Origin: Planococcus citri
Lineage: Eukaryota; Arthropoda; Insecta; Hemiptera; Pseudococcidae
Direction of reading: 5' to 3'
DNA: 64,000 nucleotides
NCBI RefSeq assembly: GCF_950023065.1
Contig: NC_088680.1
Coordinates: forward strand, 10,094,559 to 10,158,558
Within the stretch, counting starts at the first letter, position 1; each line of letters starts with the position of its first letter. The translations under genes were made by a program, and so were the position numbers. This document shows, one piece after another, positions 37,593 to 48,960 of the stretch. The notes under the pieces are model-generated. The model ran no database searches. It was not told the DNA's origin and saw nothing but the letters and a program-made list of their open reading frames with translations.

Positions 37593-39021
37593 TCACGTAC
37601 CCAGCGAATATGTAAACTCGGTCAACGAGTCGGTGCATGAGATATCGCTATCGCGATCTTGGTCGTCGTCGTCGTCGTCTCGTACGTGGCAATTTTTCAT
37701 ACTCATCGTACAACGCTGGTCGGAATTTAATCTCGACACGTTTCGGCTGTCGTCAGGCAGCTTATTTAAATCGTCTGAGATGCACGGTTGGTTGACGGCC
37801 TCGCCCCTGGATCCGCCACCGGGAGAAATGGTGAGATGATTTTTACGAATGTGTTGGCAATGTGATGCTTGTACTCGTAGCAGGGGATGAGGATGAGATG
37901 CTGCATCAGCTGTGGGAGGCAGCAGCGTTGAAGATGGCGATGATACCGGTGCTGGTGATGGTACGAGTAGATGTTGTTGCGGAACGTTATTCTCGTCTTG
38001 GGTTTTTTTCATTTCGTCGGTGGAAAGTTTTTCAATATTAGTGCTCGACGAGCTATACATATTGTTTGGCTTTTGATTAGTTTTATTGGAAATGTTTTTA
38101 ACATTTAACGAATACGATTGCTGCGGCCGCCGCTGGTGCTTCGACGTCGACGACGTTATCGACACGACTCTCGGGTTAATATTTCGCCGACGAGTAACGA
38201 ATACGTAGTAAGGGCTGGGGGATTCTTCATTTTTGGCGTCGTTGTCGTTGTCGTTGTCGTCGTCGTCGTCGAGAGATGCTGCTCGTATTTCGATACAGTT
38301 GGCGTTAATACGCTCGAACGGCGGTTGACATATTTTGCAAAATTTCAATTTATCAAGATCACGTTTCGCAGGCTGCAAAAGTATAAAGTTTTTTTTAAAT
38401 CGGTATCCGGCGAAAGCGGCGGTAGAGGTGCCGCAACCGTCGCATACATTAGCATTATCAAAGAAACTATCATTTGGCTCATTTGTCAAGCTCCTATTTT
38501 TCGTGTAATCAATATTAAATGCCGCTGGTAGCGGTAGTAGCGAAGCGGTCGCGAGAACCATAATCGCCGTTTCGTTTCCGCGTAAAAAAGTAAAAAATAA
38601 ATCATCCAGGCAAGCAGCAGCTCGTTTCCAGACTTCGTGCTTGCCATTCGATGATTCGACTCCAGCATCAGCAGCGCTGCCTCTTCTGGCTCTTCTATCT
38701 GATGCGGCTGTGTTCAGCACTCTTAAACACCTTCGTAATTGTATAGCGCTCATTATATCGAAAAATGACATTTTTTTCGCACGCGATGATCTGCTGGTCT
38801 CGAGACTGATACCGGTACCGATACTGGTATCGTTATTTTGTTTGGAGGGTTTCGCTTGTGGTGGAGTATCGACTTTCGTCGGACTGGGTTTCTTTTTCTT
38901 GCGAGCTGGAGGGATCGGAGGATCTTCGATGACTGGTATTGTGACGATGACGTGTTGCCATTTACGACCGTTCAGATGTAGTGGGTTGACTGGACGGGGG
39001 GTGCTGATCACTGGACGTTTT
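37593..39021 (-). CDS. large coding exon of an unrecognised protein
   Basis: On the minus strand the tract TTTTTCTTTGTATTTTGCAG ends at 39022, giving an acceptor. The frame is then open for about 475 codons to TGA at 37593-37595, with clearly coding-like base composition. In order the product shows a proline/lysine-rich segment (PPIPPARKKKKPSPTK), a helical-looking part with SAIQLRRCLRVLNTAA and an adjacent hydrophobic stretch (AIMVLATASLLPLPAAF), two CxxC pairs about 45 residues apart (VCDGCG and KFCKICQ) that could bind zinc, a D/N-rich acidic run encoded by a GTC-type microsatellite, a serine/proline/histidine-rich disordered region, and a final acidic patch. No family is recognised. The exon starts at the third base of a codon, so upstream exons must exist at higher coordinates. 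A donor-like GG|GTACGTGA at 37601/37600 means it could be internal instead of terminal. Long plus-strand frames over it are shadows. Confidence 0.7.
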
Positions 39022-39249
39022 CTGCAAAATACAAAGAAAAATCTTATGTTATATATGATGAACATGTTAGTTGAGACAAAATAAACTAATTGGAGGGGGC
39101 AGTGTGAGAAAATTAAAGTGTTCAGTGTCTGGAACCCCCCCAAAAAAACAAACAAAAGTCAGTTAATTTTGCCCTCCTGGAAAATTTGGATCAAATTCAA
39201 AATTACATGATTGATATTAATTTTTTAAAATTAAATTTCAGTTCAGTTT
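39022..39249. other. probable intron sequence next to the large exon
   Basis: AT-rich sequence immediately upstream (in transcript sense) of the acceptor at 39022. No other feature seen. Confidence 0.4.
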
Positions 39250-39771
39250 CTAATCGATCAAATAAAGTCAAACTTGGGGAATGAGATTCTTTTAGGACCT
39301 AAAGTCGACCCCTATAGTAGGGAGGGTCAAATTCGAAAATTACGGAAAGGTCATTTTTGGAGGGGCATAATATGGTCTCAAATGTATGAAAATGGTTCAA
39401 AATCATATCATTGATCAGTACTCCTATTGTGATCAACAGATCCAAATTTAAGATTTCTGAGTCATCCCCACTTATTTTAAGGAGGAAAACCCGAAAATAG
39501 AGGTAATTAAATGAGGGGTTATCCACCTTAATTCCGCCATAAATGGAGTGGGGATGACCTAGGAAGCTGAAATTTGGATATGTTGATCACAATAGGAGTA
39601 CTGGCGAATGATATGATTTTGAACCATTTTCATCCATTTGAGACTATATTATGCCCCTCCAAAAAAATGGCCTTTCCGTAATTTTCGAATATGACCCTCC
39701 CCACTCTAGGAGTCGACTTTAAGTCCCAAAAGAATCTCATTCCCCAAGTTTGGCTTTATTTGATCGATTAG
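39250..39771. mobile_element. 522-bp palindromic element (MITE-like)
   Basis: CTAATCGATCAAATAAAG at the left end is inverted at the right end (CTTTATTTGATCGATTAG, with one internal difference in what follows). The arms of about 230 bp pair almost throughout, including GGGGAATGAGATTCTTTT, GAGGGGCATAATATGG and GATCAACA words with their complements, around a centre near 39510. There is no coding capacity. No convincing target duplication was seen. Confidence 0.8.
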
Positions 39772-40440
39772 AACAGGTTTATAAAGTTCCAAAGTCATGA
39801 AATGTAAACTTATTAAAATCACATCACTTTGAGGGGTCGTAGCAACACCTCCCTTGGGGCTAGGGAGTTGGTTGATAGCTCATTTGATAGTATTTAAGAG
39901 GAGATTAAATGATCAGTACTCATTTTACTCAAAAGTTGACATTTCAGAATTTTTTGACAAAAAACTGATTTTGGGGGGCTTTGATCCACTGTGGGGGGTG
40001 AAGTCCAAGGGTAGGGGCGGGGGACTTTTAGTATGTTGTTTACCTCACCACCCTGGACAATATTCGCAAAAAAACCTTTGATTCCAATTATGTCTGGGTT
40101 CAACCATTTTTTCCCGCTATTTGACTGGGACTTACTAAAACAATTTCAATTTCATTAAAAAAACTTTCTATAATTTTTGATTTTTAATCATTTAAAATTA
40201 TTTTATATGTATTAATCTAGTCTCACGATTAGACGAATTTCATTTTAATTTAATTTATGCTGATTGAATTGCATTGAATTGAATTATTTTTCGATGTAAG
40301 TAGGTAATTTTGTATGCAGGACAAAAATGATTATCTTGGATCTGATCGGGTCTGAACCGATCTAATTCGATCAGGAATCTGATCTGATTACATCCGGTCA
40401 TTTTTCAAAATAGAAATTTTCTCTGGCTCAGGCTCGCAAA
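39772..40440. other. AT-rich non-coding DNA
   Basis: No gene. A short GATCTGATC-like patch at about 40335-40395 resembles the repeats at 44.9-46.7 kb. Confidence 0.35.
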
Positions 40441-41750
40441 TGGTCCATTTTAAATGAGAGGAGGTCGTCTGGAGTCTTGTCTGGTCTTCCAAGGTCATTG
40501 AACTATCTTCCTGGCTTCTAAAGGCCGTCTGGCTTCTGGTCTAGCCTCTAAAAGTCATTGACCTGCCTGGCTGGCTGCTGAAGGCTGTTTGGACTCCGGT
40601 CTAGCCTCCAGAGGTCATTGACCTGTATGTCTGGCTTTTTCTTTGCATTCCTGTCTGGGCTTCAAAGACCATTGACCTGACCGTCTAAGTTTTAAAAGGC
40701 GTCTGGCTTCCAGTCTGGTCTATCACTGACCCGTCTGTCTGGAGTCCTGTCTGACTTTTGAAGGTCATTGACCTGACTGTCTGAGTTTTAAAGGGCGTAT
40801 GTGTTCCAGTCTGACCTCCAAAGGTCATTGACCCATCTGTCCAGCTTTCGAAGGTAGTTGCTGACCTGACTGTCTGGGTTTTGAAGGATGTCTGTCTTCC
40901 AGTCTGGCCTTCAAAGGTCATTGACCCGTCTGTCTGGAGTCCTATGAGGCTTGTGTAGGTCGCTGACCTGATGTCCGGGTTTTAAAGCCCGTCTGGCTTC
41001 CAGTCTGGCCTCCAAATGTCATTGATCTGCCAGTCGACTGCCGAAGGCCGTTTGACTTCCAGTCTAGCCTCCAGAGGTCATTGACTTGTCTTTCTGGTCC
41101 TTTGTTTGGAGTCCTGTCTGGCCTTCAAAGGTCATTGACCTGACTGTCTGAGTTTTAAAGGGCGTTTGGCTTCCAGTCTGGCCTTTAAAGATCATTGACC
41201 CATCTGTCTGGAGTCATGGCTGGCTTATTGAAGGTCATTGACCCAACTGTCTGGATTTTAAAGGACATCTAGCTTCCACTCTGGCCTTCAAGTGTCATTG
41301 AACATTCTGTCAGTCTTTTGAAGGTCGTTGACCAGACGGTCTGGGTTTTGATGGGCGTCTGTCTTCCAGTCTGGCCTCCAAAGGTGATCGACCCGTCTGT
41401 CTGGCATCCTGTCAGGCTTTTGAAGGCCGGTGACCTGTCTGTCTAGGTTTTATAGGGCGTCTGTATTCCAGGCTGGCCTCCAAAGGTCATTGACTCGTCT
41501 ATCAAGCTTTTGAAGGTCGTTGACCCGACTCTCTGTGTTTTTATGGGCGTCTTTCTTTCAGTATGGCGTTCAAAGGTCATTGACCCGTCTGTCTGGAGTT
41601 CTGTCAGGCTTTTGAAGGTCGTTGTCCTGACCATCTGGGTTTTAAAGGGCGTCTGTCTTCCAGTCTGGCCTCTGAAGGTCATTGACTTAGCTGTCTGGCT
41701 TTAGACAGCCATCTGGAGTCCTGTCTGGCCGTATATAAGGTCATTCACCT
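40441..41750. repeat. array of TGACC/GTCTGTCTGG-type repeats
   Basis: GGTCATTGACC, CTGTCTGG, CTTCCAGTCTGGCC and GGTTTTAAAGGGCGTCTG recur at irregular steps of about 50-60 bp over 1.3 kb. The region is less AT-rich than its flanks. Open frames on both strands (40685-40921, 41443-41682, 41510-41704) reflect the repeat. Confidence 0.8.
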
Positions 41751-43138
41751 ATCAAAAATACACCCCAACTTTTGTTTTTAATTTTTGAGTACAAAATGAG
41801 CCATTTCTGCAAATAGAGTGCGCTCTGGAGAAAATAGAAAATCTGACACCGGAAATGAAGTTTCCGTCTCAAAATTGGCACCACTGCGTTTTAAAAAAAT
41901 TTCCCAGTTTCAGAAATGATATTTCCATGTTTTGGCTTCAATAGGTATGTAGGTAAGGCAACATTTTTGAGAAAAACAAATTTTCAAATAACAAATATAC
42001 TCAAAAAATGGCGATTTGAAAATTTTCAATTGTTCAGTAGAACCCTAAAAGTGGTCTCAGTAATTCTGAATATGTTTTGGAAAAGGGCATTTTCCCCCGA
42101 AGCAGGTTGGGTAAGAGCTAATAAAGCGAAAAAACTACGATTTTTTTTTAAAAAATGGCCTCTCTTTTAGGATTTATGCGTAGGTACCTATCTCTTTTCC
42201 ACGGTAAAATGTTTTGTGAGTAACTTTTAACTTGTGTGAAGGTCTCTAAAAAATTTATTGGTTAAAATTCTTTGACATTTTTTCTGCGATTGTTTGAAAA
42301 ATAACAAAAAGAGAGAAAAAAATACAGTTCATTCCAATCAGTGTTAGTTTCCTTTGTATAACATACCTTTCTCCTCCCTCAAAACGGGGAAATCCACCCC
42401 CTCAAAAATTAAATAATGACATTTGTGACATTTTTTTGATTATTTTTACTTCTAGAATTCTTTGTAAAATTCCATCTCTCAAGAAAACACAAAAATCGAA
42501 AATTTTCAAAAAAAAAGTCATCAGCTTTACCTTGTTCCAATTTTATTGATTTTTTCAAAACTTTTGAAGATATCTTGGTAGATGGGGGAGGAGGTCATTT
42601 TGAAAAGAATCTTTAAAAAATGTTGCATAAATTAGACCTTTAAATTTTTTTTGAGTCGGAAATGTCAAATAGCACCATGGTCAAGAATTGTTTAAAATAT
42701 CTAATACTTGAAGTAATGAGAGGATTTTTGGAAAAAATTGCTGTGATTATCAGATGCAATTTTTGTGTATTTCAAAATTCATTAGAAACTTGCGTATTTC
42801 CAGCAGTTTAAATCAAAGTTGATCCACCCTCCTCCTCCTCCTCCTCCTCCTCCTCCTCCCAAACATTATTTCGCATTAACATCACACGACGAATGTTTGT
42901 ACGGTTTATTTATAAACGAAATTCATTGATCTGGGTTATCGTACCAGTTGATTGAGCACTGGATTGGAAAATATTTAATAATTTTCATGCTCTCATTGCT
43001 TGGAATTGATTAATTATTATTGTGCTGAGTTGACATTTTATTTAAACATTTTCTCAAGTTGAAAACGAGTGTGTCTTTGCGAATTATCGAGTTCGTAAAT
43101 GCGGAATGCAGTTTAAAGTTGAAAATTCACTCACTTTT
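41751..43138. other. AT-rich non-coding DNA with a family A fragment
   Basis: 41815-41890 resembles family A (CTCTGGAGAAAAT, then CACCGGAAATGAAGTTTCCG). A (CTC)n microsatellite of about 33 bp is at 42828-42859. No gene supported. Confidence 0.4.
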
Positions 43139-43188
43139 CAGAAAGAGGAGGATAAAAATATTTTCTTACTTTTATCCTCCTCTTTCTG
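43139..43188. repeat. perfect 19-bp-stem hairpin
   Basis: CAGAAAGAGGAGGATAAAA (43139-43157) is followed after a 12-base loop by its exact complement (43170-43188). The stem is perfect, but pairing does not extend outside it, so a microRNA precursor is not supported; a young palindromic duplication or a structural element is possible. Confidence 0.7.
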
Positions 43189-44660
43189 AACTTATTTTTT
43201 TTCTCCAGATTCTGTTGCATTGAAGTGAAGAGCAATCAAGTTAGGTAGTGTTGATTCATTTTTCTGAAAAAAGTTGAAAATAATTGAGTTTCTGGAGGAA
43301 AGGAGGAGCCCATAAAATATTTTATTGAATTTTTAAAAAGAGAGAGGAAAAATTTTAGTATTGAATTGAGAACTGTTTCAAATTTCACAATTTTTTCTGG
43401 ACTTCATCAAAGTTTTGAATAGGTAATTTGAAAATTGAATCATTTACGAAGGAAAAAAGAGAAAGAGGAAAAATACATATTTTTGTGGGGATTTTAAAGA
43501 TTTCTTTTCTTTAAATCAAGGGTGAAGGGGAGATTGAAAATTTTTTCAACTCGTAATCGTAACAAAAACTATTCTATAATCTGTCTATAGTTCCAATTTA
43601 TGATTCTTGAACTCGTTTGACAGAATGATCTTTGCTGTTCCAGGAAAAGAAATCGTGGAGAACAGCGAGGTGTTTCTTTCAAATGTTCTTTTAGAGTAAT
43701 TATCAAACAATGGCGATAGTGTAAGAAAAACACAAAACCCCTTTCACTGACTATGAATCTTTCGCCCAGTTCTTGATTTGTTTCGGCGCTCGGGCCATTA
43801 TTTTTCATTAATTCGCCCGGCTAGAATTACACATAGGCGGGTTAGGGAGGACAAATGATTCCTCAACCCCGTATTTTTTTTTAAATACTACGAATTCCAA
43901 GTCAGCGGTTGGCGAATAACAACGTTATAAACTTAATTTAGATTTTTTAAAACGATAACAAAACTAAGACGTTCGACTCCGGCGCGGCCAGAGGAGGCGA
44001 AAAGTTTAGTTTTTCTTTTATTGTTGGCGGCTCCTGCCCGGGCCCCCCCTTTCGTCACTGCATACGCCGCCACCATGTATAAGTTTGAAATAACTCGCAG
44101 AGATATTTTTCTTCTCTTACTTTTTACCCCCTTTACAGATGAAGTGCTGCAGTTTACTTTTTAACCAAATGTACCCGGGATTTATGCTTTTATTATATAA
44201 ACACCGATAGAGTATTCTTCCTGTTTTTTCCCTCATTCTCTCCAATTTTTTTCTTTTTTTTGCGTACGTTGTTGCGACGACGAGAGAAACGTGTATAGTA
44301 TATAATATAGCGTCAGTTTGTTTATAGTGTGGTATGCCTTGCAAGCTTCAACTCATCCTTTCGCTCTTTTCCTCTATACTCTGGTGCGTGGTTTTCGCCG
44401 AATTTGTTTTCGCGATATCAACTTTTTCATTGTTACAAATTATACGGCCAAGATTTATCTTTATATGTGTGCTATGCCATGGTAGAGTATAGTTTTTTCG
44501 TCGTCGAGTTTTTAACGCAGGCTAAATAAAACATATAGGGATGCAGAGAGCATAGTATCATGTGGTTTGTATTGTTGTATGCCTTTTGTAGTGTCGACAT
44601 GTTTGGTAGATCTGGCAACAACGTGTAAAGGAGGTATGATTAACGAGTGGTGTTTTCCAG
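43189..44660. other. unique non-coding DNA
   Basis: 43560-44060 is less AT-rich and free of repeats, with AATTAATT words and a GC-rich CTCCTGCCCGGGCCCCC near 44031; it may be regulatory or untranslated exon sequence. The minus frame at 43569-43808 has no splice support. Confidence 0.3.
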
Positions 44661-44720
44661 GAGGAAGAGGAAGAGGAAGAGGAACACGGTGAACTGCATC
44701 AAGAACCCTTAACATTGATT
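44661..44720 (+). CDS. candidate 60-bp acidic exon
   Basis: GTGGTGTTTTCCAG ends at 44660 and GTACGTACTT begins at 44721, so both splice sites are good. The 60 bp between form 20 codons in phase 0: eight glutamates, then HGELHQEPLTLI. The glutamate run is encoded by alternating GAG/GAA. Small acidic exons are common in large insect genes with long introns, which fits the setting, but no partner exon can be assigned. A chance GA-rich run between splice-like words is the alternative. Confidence 0.3.
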
Positions 44721-44859
44721 GTACGTACTTATCTACCGTATGAAAAATCTGAGTGAAATGAAATTATGAAAAGTTGGAAAAGGAGAAATTGAAATGTTTA
44801 AAAATTTGGAGAGGGGGGGTTGAATTAATTCCTGGATGGTCGATGTTCTCCAATAGTCA
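44721..44859. other. non-coding DNA
   Basis: Short AT-rich stretch after the candidate exon; nothing recognised. Confidence 0.4.
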
Positions 44860-46660
44860 TTTAATTTTATTCAATTTTAGTTGATTTGGTTTAATTTCAT
44901 TTATAGACCCAATCAGTCCCACTGAATCTGGCCCAATCAGAATGACAGCTGATTTGACCGGATTAATCTTATCAGAACAAATCTGATCAAATTCGGCGCT
45001 CCCATGGATCAAACTTGACCTGATCAGATCTAGTCAGGTAAAATTATTGGTCGGATTAGATTGCTTCAAACCTGATCAGATTTAATGAGGGAGGCCCAAT
45101 TACACTAGATGAAATCTGTGTGGATTTGATCAGGTCAGATCTCATCAGATGGAGATGGAGACATCCCATGGATCCAATCTGGCGTAATCAGATCTGTCAA
45201 GACCATAGTTTTGATAGAATTAGAGATTGATTCAGACCTGAGCAGATCCTATAAAAAAGACCTGACAGAATCTGACTAAATCTGATCCGAGCTGAGCAGA
45301 TTATATATATTCAAGGGAGACGTGATTGGGTTCAACCAGATCTGAATGGATTCAATTAGATCAGATTATATTACGAGTAGATTCAGAATTTTATGAATTC
45401 AATTTAAACGCAAAGTCCAGAGTACAGAATAATATATCTCCAGCATTATCATATAACATGCTGGTGATTGTGTTGGGCTCGGCGAGTATTACGTTAATCT
45501 GGTATTTATTAAGCTCATCTGCGTCGAGACAAAGGCGTATATCTCCATTCTTTTTAACAACAGGAGCGAGTGTATTTACTATGTAACACGAGTGGTTTGA
45601 TTGAGTTACATCAATTCAGACCTAATTGAATCTGACTAAGTCTGAGGAGCAAACTTGATCAGATTCAATAAGGGAGACCGGATTGGATTTAATCAGATCT
45701 GAATGGATCTGATCAGGTCAGATCTCATTAGATTCAGACACTTTATTGATCCAACTTTGCCTAATCAGATCTGATCGGATTAGTGTTTTAATAGAATTGG
45801 ATCGATTTACACCTGATCAGATCATACAAGGAAGGTTTGATTGAATCTGATTATATCTGATACAGTGATACGATCTGATAAGATTCAATAAAGGAGGACA
45901 GGTTGGATTCCAACAAATTGATATCATCAGTGATTTAGACATTTTATGGATTCAATTTGACCTAATCAGAAATCAAAGTTTTTTCCAAATTAGATCAGTT
46001 CACAACTAATCCGTGAAGGTCTGATTGAATTGGACTCGATGAGTATACAACAGACATCTCATTAAAAGCTGGCCATCCCTTGAATCCAATTTCACCTTGT
46101 AATAAGATCTGGTAAGATCAAAGTTTTGATTGAATTAGCTTTGATCAGATCTAAATAAAGACCTGATTAGACATATACTTACAAATCTGAATAGATTTTG
46201 AAGAGACTTCATTGATCTCACCATTTCATATCTCATCAAAGAGGAACATTTCATGAACCCAATTTGATCTGATCAGATCAGGCCAGATCACAGTTTTGAT
46301 TGGATTTAATAGATGTGATCTGATCCAATAAAGCAGAACTGATCATCACATCAGATTTCATCAGATTAGAACATTCTATAGATCAAATTTGACCCAATCA
46401 GATCTGGTGATATCAAAGATTTCATCCGGTTAGATTCGTTCGTACTTGATAAGATCTGAGGAATGAGGTCTAATTGGATCTGACAAGGTCTGAATACACC
46501 TGATTGGATCTCTAGCTGGTTATACATATCAGAGTATTAATCGAAGTAGAGATGTTGAGACCTCATCAGATCCACAAAGGAGAGACCTCGTGCATCACAC
46601 CAGATCATATCTAATCGGATAAGAGCATTCCATGAATTCAATTTAATTAGGTTGAATTGA
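44860..46660. repeat. degenerate GATCTGATCAGATC repeat region
   Basis: The words TCTGATCAGATC, CTGATTGGAT and CCAATTTGACC recur densely but without a fixed period. The region is interrupted at about 45391-45612 by a reverse-transcriptase remnant. Confidence 0.75.
45391..45612 (-). pseudogene. Ty3/Gypsy-type reverse transcriptase remnant
   Basis: On the minus strand a 73-codon stretch reads through the start of a Ty3/Gypsy reverse transcriptase. SNHSCYIVNTLAPVVKKNG corresponds to the family pattern of S-S-x-Y-x-N-P-x-V-V-V-x-K-K-x-G, then IRLCLDADELNK corresponds to IRLCLDARxLNK, and FCTLDF matches the start of the block that in intact enzymes carries the first catalytic aspartate. A stop follows at 45391-45393. 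Only about a tenth of the domain remains, the second catalytic block (YxDD) is absent, and no LTRs are seen. It sits inside GATCTGATC-type repeats. The frame also appears on the plus strand at 45326-45586 as a shadow. Confidence 0.8.
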
Positions 46661-46689
46661 GTCCCAGAATGGAAACAACAGACTGAAGT

Positions 46690-47790
46690 ACAGAAAGATG
46701 CAGAAGACGAAAAAGACGAAAAAGACGAAAAAGACGAAAAAACGAAAAAACGAAAAAGACGAAAAAGACGAAAAAGACGAAAAAGACGAAAAAGACGAAA
46801 AAGACGAAAAAGACGAAAAAGACGAAAAAGACGAAAAAGACGAAAAAGATGAAAAAGACGAAAAAGACGAAAAAGACGAAAAAGACGAAAAAGACGAAAA
46901 AGACGAAAAAGACGAAAAAGACGAAAAAGACGAAAAAGACGAAAAAGACCAAAAAGACCAAAAAGACCAAAAAGACCAAAAAGACCAAAAAGACCAAAAA
47001 GACCAAAAAGACCAAAAAGATGATAAAGACAAAAAAGACCAAAAAGACAAAAAAGACAAAAAAGATGAAAAAGACCAAGAAGGCCAAAAAGACCAAAAGA
47101 CCAAAAAGACCAAAAATACCAAAAATACCAAAAAGTCCAAAAAGACCAAAAAGATGATAAAAATGAAAAAGACGAAAAAGACGAAAAAGACGAAAAAGAC
47201 AAAAAAGACGAAAAAGACGAAAAAGACGAAAAAGATGAAAAAGATGAAAAAGACCAAAAAGACCAAAAAGATGATAAAGACAAAAAAGACCAAAAAGACA
47301 AAAAAGACAAAAAAGATGAAAAAGACCAAGAAGGCCAAAAAGACCAAAAAACCAAAAAGATCAAAAATACCAAAAATACCAAAAAGTCCAAAAAGACCAA
47401 AAATACCAAAAATACCAAAAAGTCCAAAAAGACCAAAAAGACCAAAAAGATGATAAAAATGAAAAAGACGAAAAAGATGAAAAAGATGAAAAAGATGAAA
47501 AAGATGAAAAAGATGAAAAAGATGAAAAAGACGAAAAAGATGAAAAAGACAAAAAAGATGAAAAAGAAAAGATGAAAAAGACCAAGAAGACCAAAAAGAC
47601 CAAAAATACCAAAAAGTCGAAAAAGACCAAAAAGACCAAAAAGATGATAAAGATGAAAAAGACAAAAAGATGAAAAAGACAAAAAAGATGAAAAAGACAA
47701 AGAAGACAAAAAAAGACGAAAACGATGAAAATACAAAATATATATGAAAAAGACGAAAAAGATAAAAAAGACAAAAAGGACAAAAAATTT
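46690..47790. repeat. 9-bp minisatellite, GACGAAAAA and variants
   Basis: GACGAAAAA repeats for about 270 bp, then variants with GACC, GATG, GACA and ATACC in place of GACG form blocks that themselves recur. The unit is three codons long and nearly free of T, so up to 422 codons stay open in several frames on both strands. None has exon context; all are treated as artefacts. Confidence 0.95.
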
Positions 47791-47902
47791 CAGTATTCCA
47801 GTCAATTCAGTTCAATACTTAGGTCAGTATTCTGTACAGTTCATCATTCGTTCCAAATTCCAATCAAAGATGTTTGATTGTCCTCAAAAGTTCAACTGCT
47901 AT

Positions 47903-48510
47903 GGGTCATTCCACCTCAATTCAACCATCATTTTTGAGTCATGTCCTTCAATTTCTCTCAAATATTTTTTACAATGTCTACCCACCCAATAAGTAAGAAA
48001 TCTGCAATCAGTTTTATCCCATCCCTCTTCAGAGGATGGGTGGAGGGGGATTCAATTATTTTCACATTGTCTCGAGGTACTCAACTTCAGCAGCGCATAC
48101 CTCCAAAGCTAAGATACTTTGATCAAAACTGATTTCACAGTTTGAAAGGGCATTGCATTTTAAACTTTTCAAGTATTTTGAAATTTTCAAAAGTTGAAAG
48201 TTCAAATTTCAAAATGGCGCTGTAAGTGGGAACTACAATTTAAAATTGTGAAAAAATTTCTATAATGTACCTTTTAATGCCTTTTTGAAATATTCAATTT
48301 TTGAGATAGGATCTTTAAATAGAAGAGGAGCACCCCCCCCCCCCAAAATTTGGGCAAAACTTTCAAAAAAAAAATCTGAGGCATGTGACACATCGAATTG
48401 TATGTTTTTGGTGACGCTGAACACGAATATGACGTCATATTTCTGATTGGACCTCATCCACGGCCCCCAGCGCCTCCCCAAGTGAGACAAACGTTCAAAA
48501 AAGTGTTTTC
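47903..48510 (+). repeat. dispersed repeat (family C), copy 1
   Basis: Starts with GGGTCATTCCACCTCAATT and ends near CAAAAAAGTGTTTTC. It matches 63305-63850 along its length with scattered differences, including AACTTCAGCAGC, AAAATGGCGCT, TTTTTGAGATAGGATCTTT, GACGCTGAACACGAATATGA and CACGGCCCCCAGC. No coding capacity; the class is unknown. Confidence 0.85.
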
Positions 48511-48705
48511 ATTCATGCCTAACATGTTAAAAATTCATGCTTTTGTCGACTGTAGCACTTGAAGTTGAATTTTAAAACAAATAAAAACATCTCACGTCAC
48601 AAGACCGAAGTTTCTTTGAATCGCAACGCATTTTCAAAAGAATTCCACCCCTTCCTTCCGGCCGCGAACCCTTCATTAGGGTAATAGGTCAGTACACACA
48701 CTTAC
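48511..48705. other. non-coding DNA, possible intron
   Basis: Follows, in minus-strand sense, the donor at 48705. Nothing else recognised. Confidence 0.35.
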
Positions 48706-48960
48706 CCTTAATTCCTTCACCACTTCATCTTCACCCTCCTTCTCAAAAATCGTTTCACTGGCACCATAGCCTTCATTTTGGTTCACACAGAATATTGAAA
48801 AGGGGTGTATCTCGTATAATATAGGCGATACTGCATCATTTGATTTTCTCGACACGTTTAATTGTGATAAATTGCCCCTTTTGCAAGTCGTTCTTATCTC
48901 GACGACGGTGGTACTAACTAAGAAGAAGAACTTGGCTGATGAAGAAGGCACCCTCTCCAT
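48706..48960 (-). CDS. candidate first coding exon, unrecognised
   Basis: An ATG at 48960 with A at -3 and G at +4 opens a frame of 85 codons that reaches a strong donor, AAGG followed by GTAAGTGTG, at 48706/48705 in phase 0. The product starts MERVPSSSAKFFFLVSTTVV and ends in an acidic helix-like part (IFEKEGEDEVVKEL). The N-terminus has a short hydrophobic stretch but is a poor signal peptide. No family is recognised. Later exons would lie at lower coordinates. It faces a plus-strand candidate exon 580 bp away, so the two could share a promoter. Confidence 0.35.

Noticed and set aside
38118..39084. Plus-strand frames of 137 and 147 codons
   Set aside because: Shadows of the minus-strand exon at 37593-39021.
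43569..43808. 79-codon minus-strand frame in unique DNA
   Set aside because: No convincing splice site at either end and no recognisable motif; kept only as part of a possible regulatory stretch.
46537..47805. Open frames of up to 422 codons on both strands
   Set aside because: They are translations of a 9-bp minisatellite that lacks stops by composition; no exon context.
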